Source: Alphaproteobacteria bacterium MarineAlpha3_Bin3 (GTDB lineage Bacteria; Pseudomonadota; Alphaproteobacteria; Rhodospirillales; Casp-alpha2). Taken from it: a DNA stretch of 6,390 bases. Shown here one piece after another: positions 1 through 5,563 of this stretch. How positions within the stretch are numbered: the first letter of the stretch is position 1; the number at the start of each line of letters is the position of its first letter. Location: assembly GCA_002938075.1 (NCBI GenBank), contig PTLK01000118.1:1-6390 (forward strand), read 5' to 3'. The notes under the pieces were generated by a model. The model did no database searches and was not told the DNA's origin. It saw only the letters and a program-made list of their open reading frames with translations. A program made the translations under genes and the position numbers.

Positions 1-29
1 GCCAGACACCCGATCGCCACCGGGCGGAA

Positions 30-49
30 GCACCTGCCCTTTTAGGTGC
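30..49 (+). repeat. Small hairpin upstream of bamE
   Basis: A perfect 6-bp inverted repeat, GCACCT (30-35) and AGGTGC (44-49), encloses an 8-nt loop GCCCTTTT. No T-run follows it on either strand, so it does not look like a complete intrinsic terminator. It lies 32 nt before the chosen bamE start and could be a leader hairpin or the remnant of a terminator for a gene left of the window. I see no convincing -35/-10 pair in bases 1-81. Confidence 0.35.
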
Positions 50-70
50 GCAGCCAGCCCTTTTCGTTGT

Positions 71-76
71 GGAGAG
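71..76 (+). promoter_or_regulatory. Ribosome binding site of bamE
   Basis: GGAGAG lies 5 nt before ATG 82. This supports ATG 82 over the in-frame GTG at 46, which lacks a purine-rich site, and over GTG 88 and ATG 106, which would put the site at less favourable distances. Confidence 0.55.
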
Positions 77-81
77 AGTGG

Positions 82-588
82 ATGCCGGTGAAAAAGCTCC
101 TGTTTATGAAATCTTGCGGCCGGTCTTGGGCGATTGTTCTCTGTGCCGTGGCCCTGGGGCTTTCGGGCTGTGCGTCGCGCTTGGATGCCCGGGGCAACAT
201 TCTCGATCCTGAAAAGGTTTTGGAAATCCAGCCCGGCGAACTGACCCGCGAGGAAGTTGTGGAAATCCTCGGGTCGCCGTCCTCCATTACCGCCTTCGGC
301 AGCGACACCTGGTATTACATCGCTCAGCGCACCGAAACATTTGCGTTTTTTGCCCCCAAAGTAACGGAAAGACAAGTCCTTGTGGTGAAATTCGCCAAGG
401 ACGGCAAGGTCACGGCGGTCGAAACGGTGGGCCTGAACCGAGGCCAGGAAATCGACCCGGTGGAACGAAAAACGCCGACCCACGGCAACAAAATGACCGT
501 TCTTGAACAAATCGTCGGCAATCTCGGGAGGTTCAGGAACAAGAATGCTGAAAACGCCGACAAAGAAAGGGAAGGCGATCATTACTAG
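82..588 (+). CDS. bamE: Outer membrane protein assembly factor BamE (SmpA/OmlA lipoprotein)
   Basis: 168-residue lipoprotein of the SmpA/OmlA family, a subunit of the BAM complex that folds beta-barrel proteins into the outer membrane. Seen in the sequence: a basic start (MPVKK), a hydrophobic segment at about residues 16-29, and the lipobox LSGC with the acylated Cys at residue 30. The BamE fold follows at about 41-120: LDPEKVLEIQPGELTREEVV, then the ILGSPS turn (62-67), FGSDTWYYI (72-80), and strands VLVVKFAKDGKVTAVE (99-114). The tail keeps the TVLEQIVGNLGRF block (139-151), which I associate with alphaproteobacterial members, and ends in a charged stretch. It is longer than enterobacterial BamE, as expected for this class. 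The start is ATG 82, with GGAGAG just upstream; an in-frame GTG at 46 would add 12 residues. The gene stands alone on the plus strand and converges on hppA. The family call is firm; the BAM role is known for the family and inferred here. Confidence 0.9.
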   Translation: MPVKKLLFMKSCGRSWAIVLCAVALGLSGCASRLDARGNILDPEKVLEIQPGELTREEVVEILGSPSSITAFGSDTWYYIAQRTETFAFFAPKVTERQVLVVKFAKDGKVTAVETVGLNRGQEIDPVERKTPTHGNKMTVLEQIVGNLGRFRNKNAENADKEREGDHY

Positions 589-603
589 CCTTCGGCGTTT
601 TTT
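551..603 (+). terminator. Intrinsic terminator between convergent bamE and hppA
   Basis: AAAACGCCGA (551-560) and TCGGCGTTTT (592-601) form a perfect 10-bp stem, and the T-run 598-603 completes a Rho-independent terminator for bamE. An alternative inner stem, AAGGC (572-576) with GCCTT (588-592), sits inside the 31-nt loop. The left arm and loop lie in the last bamE codons, so the stop codon (586-588) is inside the structure. On the minus strand the arm ends in four T, so it may also act weakly for hppA, whose stop is 34 nt away. Confidence 0.7.
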
Positions 604-634
604 GGCTCCCTCCCCCTGATTACTTGTCGTCCGC

Positions 635-2728
635 CTAAGCCAGGATCGCCAACATCAAAATGGCGACGATGTTGATGATTTTGATCATCGGGTTGATCGC
701 CGGTCCCGCCGTGTCCTTGTAGGGATCGCCGACCGTATCGCCGGTGATGGCGGCCTTATGGGCTTCCGAGCCCTTGCCGCCGTGATTGCCGTCCTCGATG
801 AATTTTTTCGCGTTGTCCCAGGCGCCGCCGCCCGAGGTCATCGAAATGGCCACGAACAGCCCGGTGACAATGGTCCCCATCAGCATCGCGCCAAGCGCCG
901 AAAATGCCGCCGATTGGCCGGCGATGAGGTTGATGACCGCATATATGACGACCGGCGCAAACACCGGCAGCATACTGGGCAACATCATTTCCTTGATCGC
1001 CGTCTTGGTCAAAAGGTCGACACAGGTGGCGTAATCCGGCTTTCCGGTGCCATCCATGATTCCCGGGATTTCCCTGAACTGGCGGCGCACCTCGATGACC
1101 ACCTGGCCGCCGGCGCGGCCGACCGCCATCATGCCCAAGGCGCCGAACAGGAACGGCAGCAACCCGCCGATGAACAACCCGATGACCACATAGGGGTTTT
1201 GCAGGTTGAAGTCGACCGTCAGTTTCGGGAAGTAATGCGACAGTTCCTCGGTATAGGCGGCGAACAAAACCAGCGCCGCCAATCCGGCGGAGCCGATGGC
1301 GTAACCCTTGGTCACCGCCTTGGTGGTGTTGCCGACCGCATCCAGGGCATCGGTGGTCTTGCGGACTTCTTCGGGCAGATCCGCCATTTCGGCGATGCCG
1401 CCGGCGTTGTCGGTGACCGGCCCGAAGGCATCCAGGGCGACGACGATGCCGGCCAGCGCCAGCATGGTGGTGGCGGCGACCGCCAGCCCAAAAAGCCCGG
1501 CGCTGATATAGGAAATGATAATACCGCCGCATATCACAACCACCGGCATCGCGGTGGCTTCCATGGACACCGCCAGGCCCTGGATGATGTTGGTGCCGTG
1601 GCCCGTGTTCGAGGCCTCGGCGATGCTTTGCACCGGGCGGTGTTCGGTGCCGGTGTAGTATTCGGTGATCCAGACGATCAGTCCGGTAACGCCGAGACCG
1701 GCGAGTGAAGCGATGTAAATCTGGGTGCCGGTGATCGTGCGCCCGGCCATGTCGAAACCGGTCTTCCAGCCGATCATCATCGACACCACGCCGCCGATCA
1801 GGATCGCCGAAATCACGGCGCTGGCGATAAAGCCCTTGTAAAGGGCTCCCATGATGTTCTGGCTCGGGCCCAGCTTGACGAAAAATGTAGCCGCCACCGA
1901 GCCGACGATGCACACCCCGCCGACAACCAGCGGAAAGGTCATCATCAGCTCCTGGGCCGGGCCGGTGAACAGGATCGAGCCCAGCAGCATGGTCGCCACC
2001 ATGGTCACCGCGTAAGTTTCGAAAAGGTCCGCCGCCATGCCGGCGCAATCGCCCACATTGTCGCCGACGTTATCGGCGATGACCGCCGGATTACGGGGAT
2101 CGTCTTCGGGAATCCCGGCTTCGATCTTACCCACCAGATCGGCGCCGACGTCGGCGCCCTTGGTGAAAATGCCGCCGCCCAAGCGCGCGAAAATGGAAAT
2201 CAGCGAGGCGCCGAACCCAAGCGCCACTAAGGCTTCGAGGATATGACGGAGCCCTTCAGGCGATCCGGGATCGCCGAGGGCGCGAAGGATGAGGTAATAG
2301 CCGGTAACCCCCAAAAGCGCCAGGCCGACCACCAGCATGCCGGTGACGGCGCCGGACTTGAAGGCGATCGCCAGCCCGCCATCGAGGCCCGAGGAGCGGG
2401 CCGCTTCGGCGGTCCGCACGTTGGCGCGGACGGAAACGTTCATGCCGATATAGCCGGTCAAACTGGAAAGAACGGCGCCGATGAAATAGCCGATGGCAAC
2501 CTTAAGGCCCAAGGCAAGGCCCAAAAGAATGCCGATCACCAATCCGGCGACGGCGATGGCCTTGTATTGCCTATTGAGATACGCGTTGGCGCCTTCCTGG
2601 ATGGCACCGGCGATTTCCTGCATCCGGTCCGTACCGGCGGGCGCCGCCAGCACCGATCGGATGGCGTAAACGCCGTATAACAAGGCCAGAAAACCGCAAC
2701 CGATTACCAACAAGAACACGTTCGACAT
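635..2728 (-). CDS. hppA: K+-independent proton-translocating inorganic pyrophosphatase
   Basis: 697-residue inner-membrane pump that couples hydrolysis of pyrophosphate to proton export; the length is normal for bacterial H+-PPases (about 660-720). It is hydrophobic throughout, with about 16 expected membrane helices. The substrate and Mg-binding loops are intact: DVGADLVGKIE (193-203), DDPRNPAVIADNVGDNVGD (209-227), TDNAGGIAEM (439-448), and the C-terminal SGGGAWDNAKKFIEDG (632-647) and GDTVGDPYKDTAGPAINP (663-680). The subclass is shown by GNTTK (466-470). Lys at 470 takes the place of the Ala found in K+-dependent enzymes, and Thr follows at 473, so this should be the K+-independent type known from Rhodospirillum rubrum. 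Proton rather than sodium specificity is inferred from that subclass. The start ATG has AAAAGGG 9 nt upstream. It is separated from the FliL-like gene by 193 nt with terminator-like hairpins, so it is likely transcribed on its own. The stop is TAG. Confidence 0.97.
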   Translation of the reverse strand: MSNVFLLVIGCGFLALLYGVYAIRSVLAAPAGTDRMQEIAGAIQEGANAYLNRQYKAIAVAGLVIGILLGLALGLKVAIGYFIGAVLSSLTGYIGMNVSVRANVRTAEAARSSGLDGGLAIAFKSGAVTGMLVVGLALLGVTGYYLILRALGDPGSPEGLRHILEALVALGFGASLISIFARLGGGIFTKGADVGADLVGKIEAGIPEDDPRNPAVIADNVGDNVGDCAGMAADLFETYAVTMVATMLLGSILFTGPAQELMMTFPLVVGGVCIVGSVAATFFVKLGPSQNIMGALYKGFIASAVISAILIGGVVSMMIGWKTGFDMAGRTITGTQIYIASLAGLGVTGLIVWITEYYTGTEHRPVQSIAEASNTGHGTNIIQGLAVSMEATAMPVVVICGGIIISYISAGLFGLAVAATTMLALAGIVVALDAFGPVTDNAGGIAEMADLPEEVRKTTDALDAVGNTTKAVTKGYAIGSAGLAALVLFAAYTEELSHYFPKLTVDFNLQNPYVVIGLFIGGLLPFLFGALGMMAVGRAGGQVVIEVRRQFREIPGIMDGTGKPDYATCVDLLTKTAIKEMMLPSMLPVFAPVVIYAVINLIAGQSAAFSALGAMLMGTIVTGLFVAISMTSGGGAWDNAKKFIEDGNHGGKGSEAHKAAITGDTVGDPYKDTAGPAINPMIKIINIVAILMLAILA

Positions 2729-2796
2729 ACTCGAAAACCCTTTTGTTAAATTAGGAGGTCTTGGGGATGTTTTTTGTATTTTAAGACGGCGCCGAC
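2729..2796 (-). promoter_or_regulatory. AT-rich hppA leader, possible promoter
   Basis: This stretch is clearly richer in A and T than its surroundings and lies directly upstream of hppA. On the minus strand TAAAAT (2778-2783) is a fair -10 candidate that would give a leader of roughly 45 nt. I find no good -35 at 16-18 nt, only T-rich sequence, so the promoter call is tentative. An 8-bp palindrome CGGCGCCG (2787-2794) sits just upstream of the -10 candidate and could be an operator or simply GC-rich background. Confidence 0.3.
2738..2744 (-). promoter_or_regulatory. Ribosome binding site of hppA
   Basis: AAAAGGG on the minus strand ends 9 nt before the hppA ATG. It is a moderate match to the anti-Shine-Dalgarno. 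It is flanked by complementary T4 on the start-codon side (AAAAGGGTTTT), too short to form a stable hairpin. Confidence 0.45.
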
Positions 2797-2830
2797 AAAA
2801 AAGACTGTCCGCTTTACGGCAGGAGCAGAC
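2797..2830 (-). terminator. Weak terminator-like hairpin upstream of hppA
   Basis: On the minus strand GTCTGC (2825-2830) can pair with GCGGAC (2807-2812) through a 12-nt loop, including one G-U pair. Six T follow at 2797-2802, but four bases (AGTC) separate the stem from the T-run, which weakens the case. It could stop read-through from the riboflavin and thiamine side into hppA. Confidence 0.3.
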
Positions 2831-2878
2831 GACAATCCACCCACGAAATTCGCCGGGAAAATGCCAGATGCGCCGGTA

Positions 2879-2914
2879 TAAAGCAACCGCCCATAAAGCC
2901 GTCCCCAGGGGCGG
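2879..2914 (-). terminator. Possible terminator after the FliL-like gene
   Basis: On the minus strand CCGCCC (2909-2914) and GGGCGG (2887-2892) form a perfect all-GC 6-bp stem with a 16-nt loop, starting 7 nt after the TGA of the FliL-like gene. The following TTGCTTTA is only partly T-rich. A competing local fold exists at 2899-2914. It probably marks the end of the upstream operon. Confidence 0.35.
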
Positions 2915-2921
2915 CGCGTCC

Positions 2922-3377
2922 TCAACGCGGCTGGTCGATGACCGACTGCACCAGCACGTTTTTAATCAGCCCCTTGCCGGCGACCTTGTTGCTGATGAGT
3001 TGCAGGCGCTGCTTGATGATCAGGACATCGATGCGTTCCTCGGCCTTCAGCAGCCGCGGCATGAAACTGTGCAAATCGCGGACGAAGGCGTTGGTGATGA
3101 TCGGCATGATTTGCTTGATCCTCTCGACGTTATCTTTGCTGTTTGTTACCAGCTTGACCTCGATTTGCACGGTCGCCGCGACCCTGTTGCCCTGGAAGAC
3201 GGGAATCGCCAACGGTTCCATATCGACGAACAGAATCGTGGCCTCGACCTGTTCCTCGGGCTTCTCCTCGACAACCTCCTCTCCCTGGAAGGGGCCGAGC
3301 TTGAGGAACTTCAGGACGCTGACGGTGCCGCCACAGAGCATCACTAGCAACCCGAAAATCAGGAGGAGTTTTTTCAT
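2922..3377 (-). CDS. FliL-like single-pass inner-membrane protein
   Basis: 151-residue protein. A basic start (MKKLLL) leads into one membrane helix at about residues 4-22, followed by an acidic linker (EEVVEEKPEEQVEA, 33-46) and a periplasmic domain to the end. The domain has the pattern of the FliL family: FVDMEPLAIPV (50-60), a beta strand AATVQIEVKLVT (67-78), a helix around ERIKQIMPIITNAFVRDLHS (85-104), a second helix at 112-133, and a closing strand GLIKNVLVQSVIDQ (136-149). FliL proteins sit beside the flagellar stator and belong to a stomatin-like structural group. No flagellar gene is present here, so a motility role is not shown; it could have a general membrane function. Cys15 is preceded by Leu, so it is not a good lipobox. 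The start ATG has only a weak AAGGG 13 nt upstream. The gene follows thiL after 106 nt in the same direction. The membrane anchor and architecture are clear; the family assignment is by pattern and moderate. Confidence 0.6.
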   Translation of the reverse strand: MKKLLLIFGLLVMLCGGTVSVLKFLKLGPFQGEEVVEEKPEEQVEATILFVDMEPLAIPVFQGNRVAATVQIEVKLVTNSKDNVERIKQIMPIITNAFVRDLHSFMPRLLKAEERIDVLIIKQRLQLISNKVAGKGLIKNVLVQSVIDQPR

Positions 3378-3432
3378 CGCTTACCCACGGCCCTTTTTGC
3401 CGTTTCATGTCGGCCCAGCATGGCGGCATTAT

Positions 3433-3479
3433 CCCGGCTTCGGGGCCTTTTGGAAACGACTGAATTGCGACAAGCCGGG
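3433..3479. repeat. Inverted repeat between thiL and the FliL-like gene
   Basis: CCCGGCTT (3433-3440) and AAGCCGGG (3472-3479) are perfect 8-bp inverted copies separated by 31 nt, covering nearly half of the 106-nt gap after thiL. No T-run follows on the minus strand (ATAATG comes next), so this is not a classic terminator. It could be a processing or stabilising hairpin, or chance in GC-rich DNA. Confidence 0.35.
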
Positions 3480-3483
3480 GCGG

Positions 3484-4500
3484 TCAAAAATGACGATAGC
3501 CTCCGTCTTGGCCCCCGTCTTCGATGACCCATTCGCCGCCGTCGCCATCGACGACGGTGACCAGGGCTTTGCCGCCCTCCTCCTGGGCCCTGATTTTTCC
3601 GATGGCGCTCAGCGGCAGGTCAAGCTCCCGGGCCAGGGTTTCGACGTCGCTGGCCGCCGATGACGGTACCGTAAACAGCAGTTCGTAATCGTCGCCGCCG
3701 GTGAGTGCTAGTTTCAAAAGCCCGGGCTCCAGGGCGATGGTGGCCCGGCCGGCGTCCGATAGCGGCACCCGGCTGGCGTCAATGGTCGCCAGGCACCCCG
3801 ACGTACGGGCGACATGGCCCAGGTCGGCGACCAGGCCGTCCGACAGGTCGATGACCCCATGGGCCAGGCCATGCAACCGCCGGCCCAGTTCGAGCCGCGG
3901 CCGGGGCCGGCGGTAGCGGTCCACAAGAGCCTCCACATGGTCCGGCGAAAGCCCTTCGATCCCGTCTTGCAGGACCTTCAGGCCCAGGGCCGCGTCGCCG
4001 ATGGTGCCGGAAACGTAGATGTCGTCGTCCGGCCGGGCGCTGGAACGCCTGAGTTCGGCGTCTTCGGCGACGCTGCCGAACGCCGTCAGGCACAGGGTCA
4101 ACGGCCCCGGCGTCGAAACCGTGTCGCCGCCGACAAGATGAAGCCCATACCTTTCCTGCTGGCGCCCCAGTTCTTCGGCGAATCCCTCGACCCAGCCGGG
4201 GTCCCAGTCCTTCGGCCAAGCCACGGACAGGGTATAGGCCCATGGCATGGCGCCCATGGCGGCCAAATCCGAAAGGTTGACGCCCAAAACCCGGGCGGCG
4301 ACGTGCCGGGGGTCTTCGTCGGTGGGGAAATGGATGCCGGCAACCAGACTGTCGGTGGTGACGACCAAACGTTGGCCGGGTTCGGGCTCTAGCACCGCGG
4401 CGTCGTCCAAAAGCCCCAGCGCGCCGGGTTCGGCCGCCGCCAAGGGGGCGAAGTAGCGGGATATGAGGTCGAACTCGCCGGGTTTTTTTTGCTCCTTCAC
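3484..4500 (-). CDS. thiL: Thiamine-monophosphate kinase
   Basis: 338-residue cytosolic enzyme that phosphorylates thiamine monophosphate with ATP to thiamine diphosphate, the last step of vitamin B1 cofactor synthesis. It belongs to the ThiL/PurM (AIR synthase-like) fold. All family motifs are visible: GEFDLISRYFAPLA (8-21), LDDAAV (31-36), TTDSLVAGIHF (48-58), VNLSDLAAMGA (74-84), GGDT (124-127), SGTIGDAALG (164-173), IDLSDGLVADL (217-227) and LTGGDDYELLF (266-276). The acidic residues in these motifs bind Mg-ATP. The C-terminal GGYRHF is a common ending in the class. The start is GTG (4498-4500), chosen because GGAGA lies 9 nt before it and the conserved GEFDLI block follows within ten residues; the next in-frame Met is residue 82, far inside the domain. 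Codons 4-6 contain a run of eight A. It lies 55 nt after nusB in the same direction and is probably co-transcribed with it. Confidence 0.96.
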   Translation of the reverse strand: MKEQKKPGEFDLISRYFAPLAAAEPGALGLLDDAAVLEPEPGQRLVVTTDSLVAGIHFPTDEDPRHVAARVLGVNLSDLAAMGAMPWAYTLSVAWPKDWDPGWVEGFAEELGRQQERYGLHLVGGDTVSTPGPLTLCLTAFGSVAEDAELRRSSARPDDDIYVSGTIGDAALGLKVLQDGIEGLSPDHVEALVDRYRRPRPRLELGRRLHGLAHGVIDLSDGLVADLGHVARTSGCLATIDASRVPLSDAGRATIALEPGLLKLALTGGDDYELLFTVPSSAASDVETLARELDLPLSAIGKIRAQEEGGKALVTVVDGDGGEWVIEDGGQDGGYRHF

Positions 4501-4509
4501 GCTCCGTCT

Positions 4510-4514
4510 TCTCC
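4510..4514 (-). promoter_or_regulatory. Ribosome binding site of thiL
   Basis: GGAGA on the minus strand ends 9 nt before GTG 4500 and supports this non-ATG start. A second GGAG (4502-4505) is only 1 nt from the start, too close to serve. Confidence 0.5.
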
Positions 4515-4555
4515 ACCTTGTGCCACGACCGCCGATGCGTTTTGGCTGGGTTCGG

Positions 4556-5101
4556 TCAAAACTCGCCGGCCCGAAGGTTGTGGGCGAGCCGGTCCAAGAC
4601 GCCGTTGACGAGGCTCACTCCCTTGTCGTCGAAAAAGGCATGCGCCACGTCAAGGTATTCGGTTATGACGACCGCCGCCGGCACGTCTGGTTTGCTCGAA
4701 AGTTCATAGGCGCCGCCGCGGAGGATCACCCTGAGCAGCGTTTCCAGCCGGTCCACGGTCCGCTCGCCGCTGAGCGCCTGGGCGATCAATCCGTCCAATT
4801 CCTGGCGGCGGGTGGAAACGCCATGCACCAGATCGCCGAGGAATTCGTTGTCGGGCTCGGTCATCGTGGCGGCGTCCGGGGTATCCTCCCCGCCGCGTGG
4901 CGCCGTTTCATCCGCATCGTCGCCGGCGCCGCAGTGGCGCCAGCGCTTTTGCAGGAATTCCTCCAGCACCTGGTCGGCTTCGGCGCCGGCCATGTCCATT
5001 TCGTAAAGCGCCTGGACCGCGGCCAGCCGCGCGGCGCTGCGCCGCCGTCCCGTCATCGATTTGGTGGAGGCCGCGCCGGAAGTCCCCGCGGCCCCGGTCA
5101 T
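4556..5101 (-). CDS. nusB: Transcription antitermination factor NusB
   Basis: 181-residue all-helical RNA-binding protein that pairs with NusE (ribosomal S10) on boxA RNA and supports rRNA transcription. Seen: the Arg-rich first helix TGRRRSAARLAAVQALYEMD (17-36), then FLGDLVHGVSTRRQELD (87-103), and the conserved C-terminal half RTVDRLETLLRVILRGGAYEL (114-134), PAAVVITEYLDVAHAF (141-156) and VSLVNGVLDRLAHNLR (162-177). Two oddities: a 16-residue Gly/Ala/Ser/Thr-rich leader before the usual start, and a polar acidic insert (about 56-85) between helices, longer than in E. coli NusB. The start ATG (5099-5101) overlaps the ribH stop as ATGA, which suggests translational coupling. Met 16 (ATG 5054-5056) would give a 166-residue protein with a more typical N-terminus but has no purine-rich site upstream. 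An in-frame upstream start at 5149 would overlap ribH by 52 nt and is less likely. Confidence 0.95.
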   Translation of the reverse strand: MTGAAGTSGAASTKSMTGRRRSAARLAAVQALYEMDMAGAEADQVLEEFLQKRWRHCGAGDDADETAPRGGEDTPDAATMTEPDNEFLGDLVHGVSTRRQELDGLIAQALSGERTVDRLETLLRVILRGGAYELSSKPDVPAAVVITEYLDVAHAFFDDKGVSLVNGVLDRLAHNLRAGEF

Positions 5102-5562
5102 CGCTGCGCCAGACGGAAATCTTTTTTGACCTCCATCATCCTTAGGCACGCGCGGACTGCCTCGGCGCCCTTGTTACCCTGATCGACAGCGGCGCGCGCC
5201 TTGGCCTGATCCTGGGTGTCGCAGGTCAGGATCCCGAATCCCAAGGCCACTGACTGTTGGGTGGCGATGTCCATCAGGGCCCGCGTCGCTTCGCGCGAAA
5301 TGTGTTCATAATGGTCGGTTTCGCCTCGGATCACCGTGCCCAGGGCGACGAGGCCGGCGTAATTGGTGGTCGCGGAATGGGTTTCCATGGCCCGGATGGC
5401 GAAGCGGATGGCGCCCGGAACCTCAAAGACGCCGGGCACCGCCAGCCGGTCATGGCCGAGGCCGGCTTCTTCGAGCTCCCTTTGCGCACCTTTCGCCAAT
5501 TCATCGGCGATGTCTTGGTAAAACCGTGCTTCGACGATCAGGACGCGGCGTTCTTCGGTCAT
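5098..5562 (-). CDS. ribH: 6,7-dimethyl-8-ribityllumazine synthase
   Basis: 154-residue lumazine synthase, which condenses 3,4-dihydroxy-2-butanone 4-phosphate (made by RibB next door) with 5-amino-6-ribitylaminouracil. The length fits the small single-domain subunits that assemble into pentamers or 60-mers. Motifs: EARFYQDIADELAKGA (11-26), with an aromatic residue (Phe14) that stacks on the substrate; VPGVFEVPGA (42-51); GTVIRGETDHYEHIS (75-89), with the catalytic His at 84; GFGILTCDTQDQA (108-120); and NKGAEAVRACLRM (130-142). Nothing essential is missing. The start ATG (5560-5562) is 1 nt after the TGA of ribB, with a GGAAAAG stretch shortly before it, so translation is probably coupled to ribB. 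Its own stop overlaps the nusB start. Confidence 0.97.
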   Translation of the reverse strand: MTEERRVLIVEARFYQDIADELAKGAQRELEEAGLGHDRLAVPGVFEVPGAIRFAIRAMETHSATTNYAGLVALGTVIRGETDHYEHISREATRALMDIATQQSVALGFGILTCDTQDQAKARAAVDQGNKGAEAVRACLRMMEVKKDFRLAQR

Positions 5563-5563
5563 G

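Noticed and set aside
756..2048. Long open frame of 430 codons on the minus strand and one of 316 codons on the plus strand (758-1708), both inside hppA
   Set aside because: Their translations are rich in Arg, His and Gly without domain pattern, as expected from alternate frames of a GC-rich gene. The hppA frame carries all family motifs.
3331..3335. Lipobox around Cys15 of the FliL-like protein
   Set aside because: The residue before Cys is Leu (VMLC), not Gly, Ala or Ser, so signal peptidase II cleavage is unlikely; a plain membrane anchor fits better.
3779..4516. 245-codon minus-strand frame and a 192-codon plus-strand frame (3814-4392) overlapping thiL
   Set aside because: Arg/Pro/Gly-rich shadow translations; the thiL frame has every expected motif along its full length.
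5129..5134. GGAGGT on the minus strand as the nusB ribosome binding site
   Set aside because: It lies 27 nt before ATG 5101, too far to direct that start, and encodes conserved-frame residues near the end of RibH.
5099..5149. Longer nusB start at 5149
   Set aside because: It would overlap ribH by 52 nt and add 16 residues not needed for the fold. The ATGA junction at 5101 is a more usual arrangement.
4463..5182. 239-codon plus-strand frame antisense to nusB
   Set aside because: No recognisable domain; the opposite strand encodes a complete NusB.
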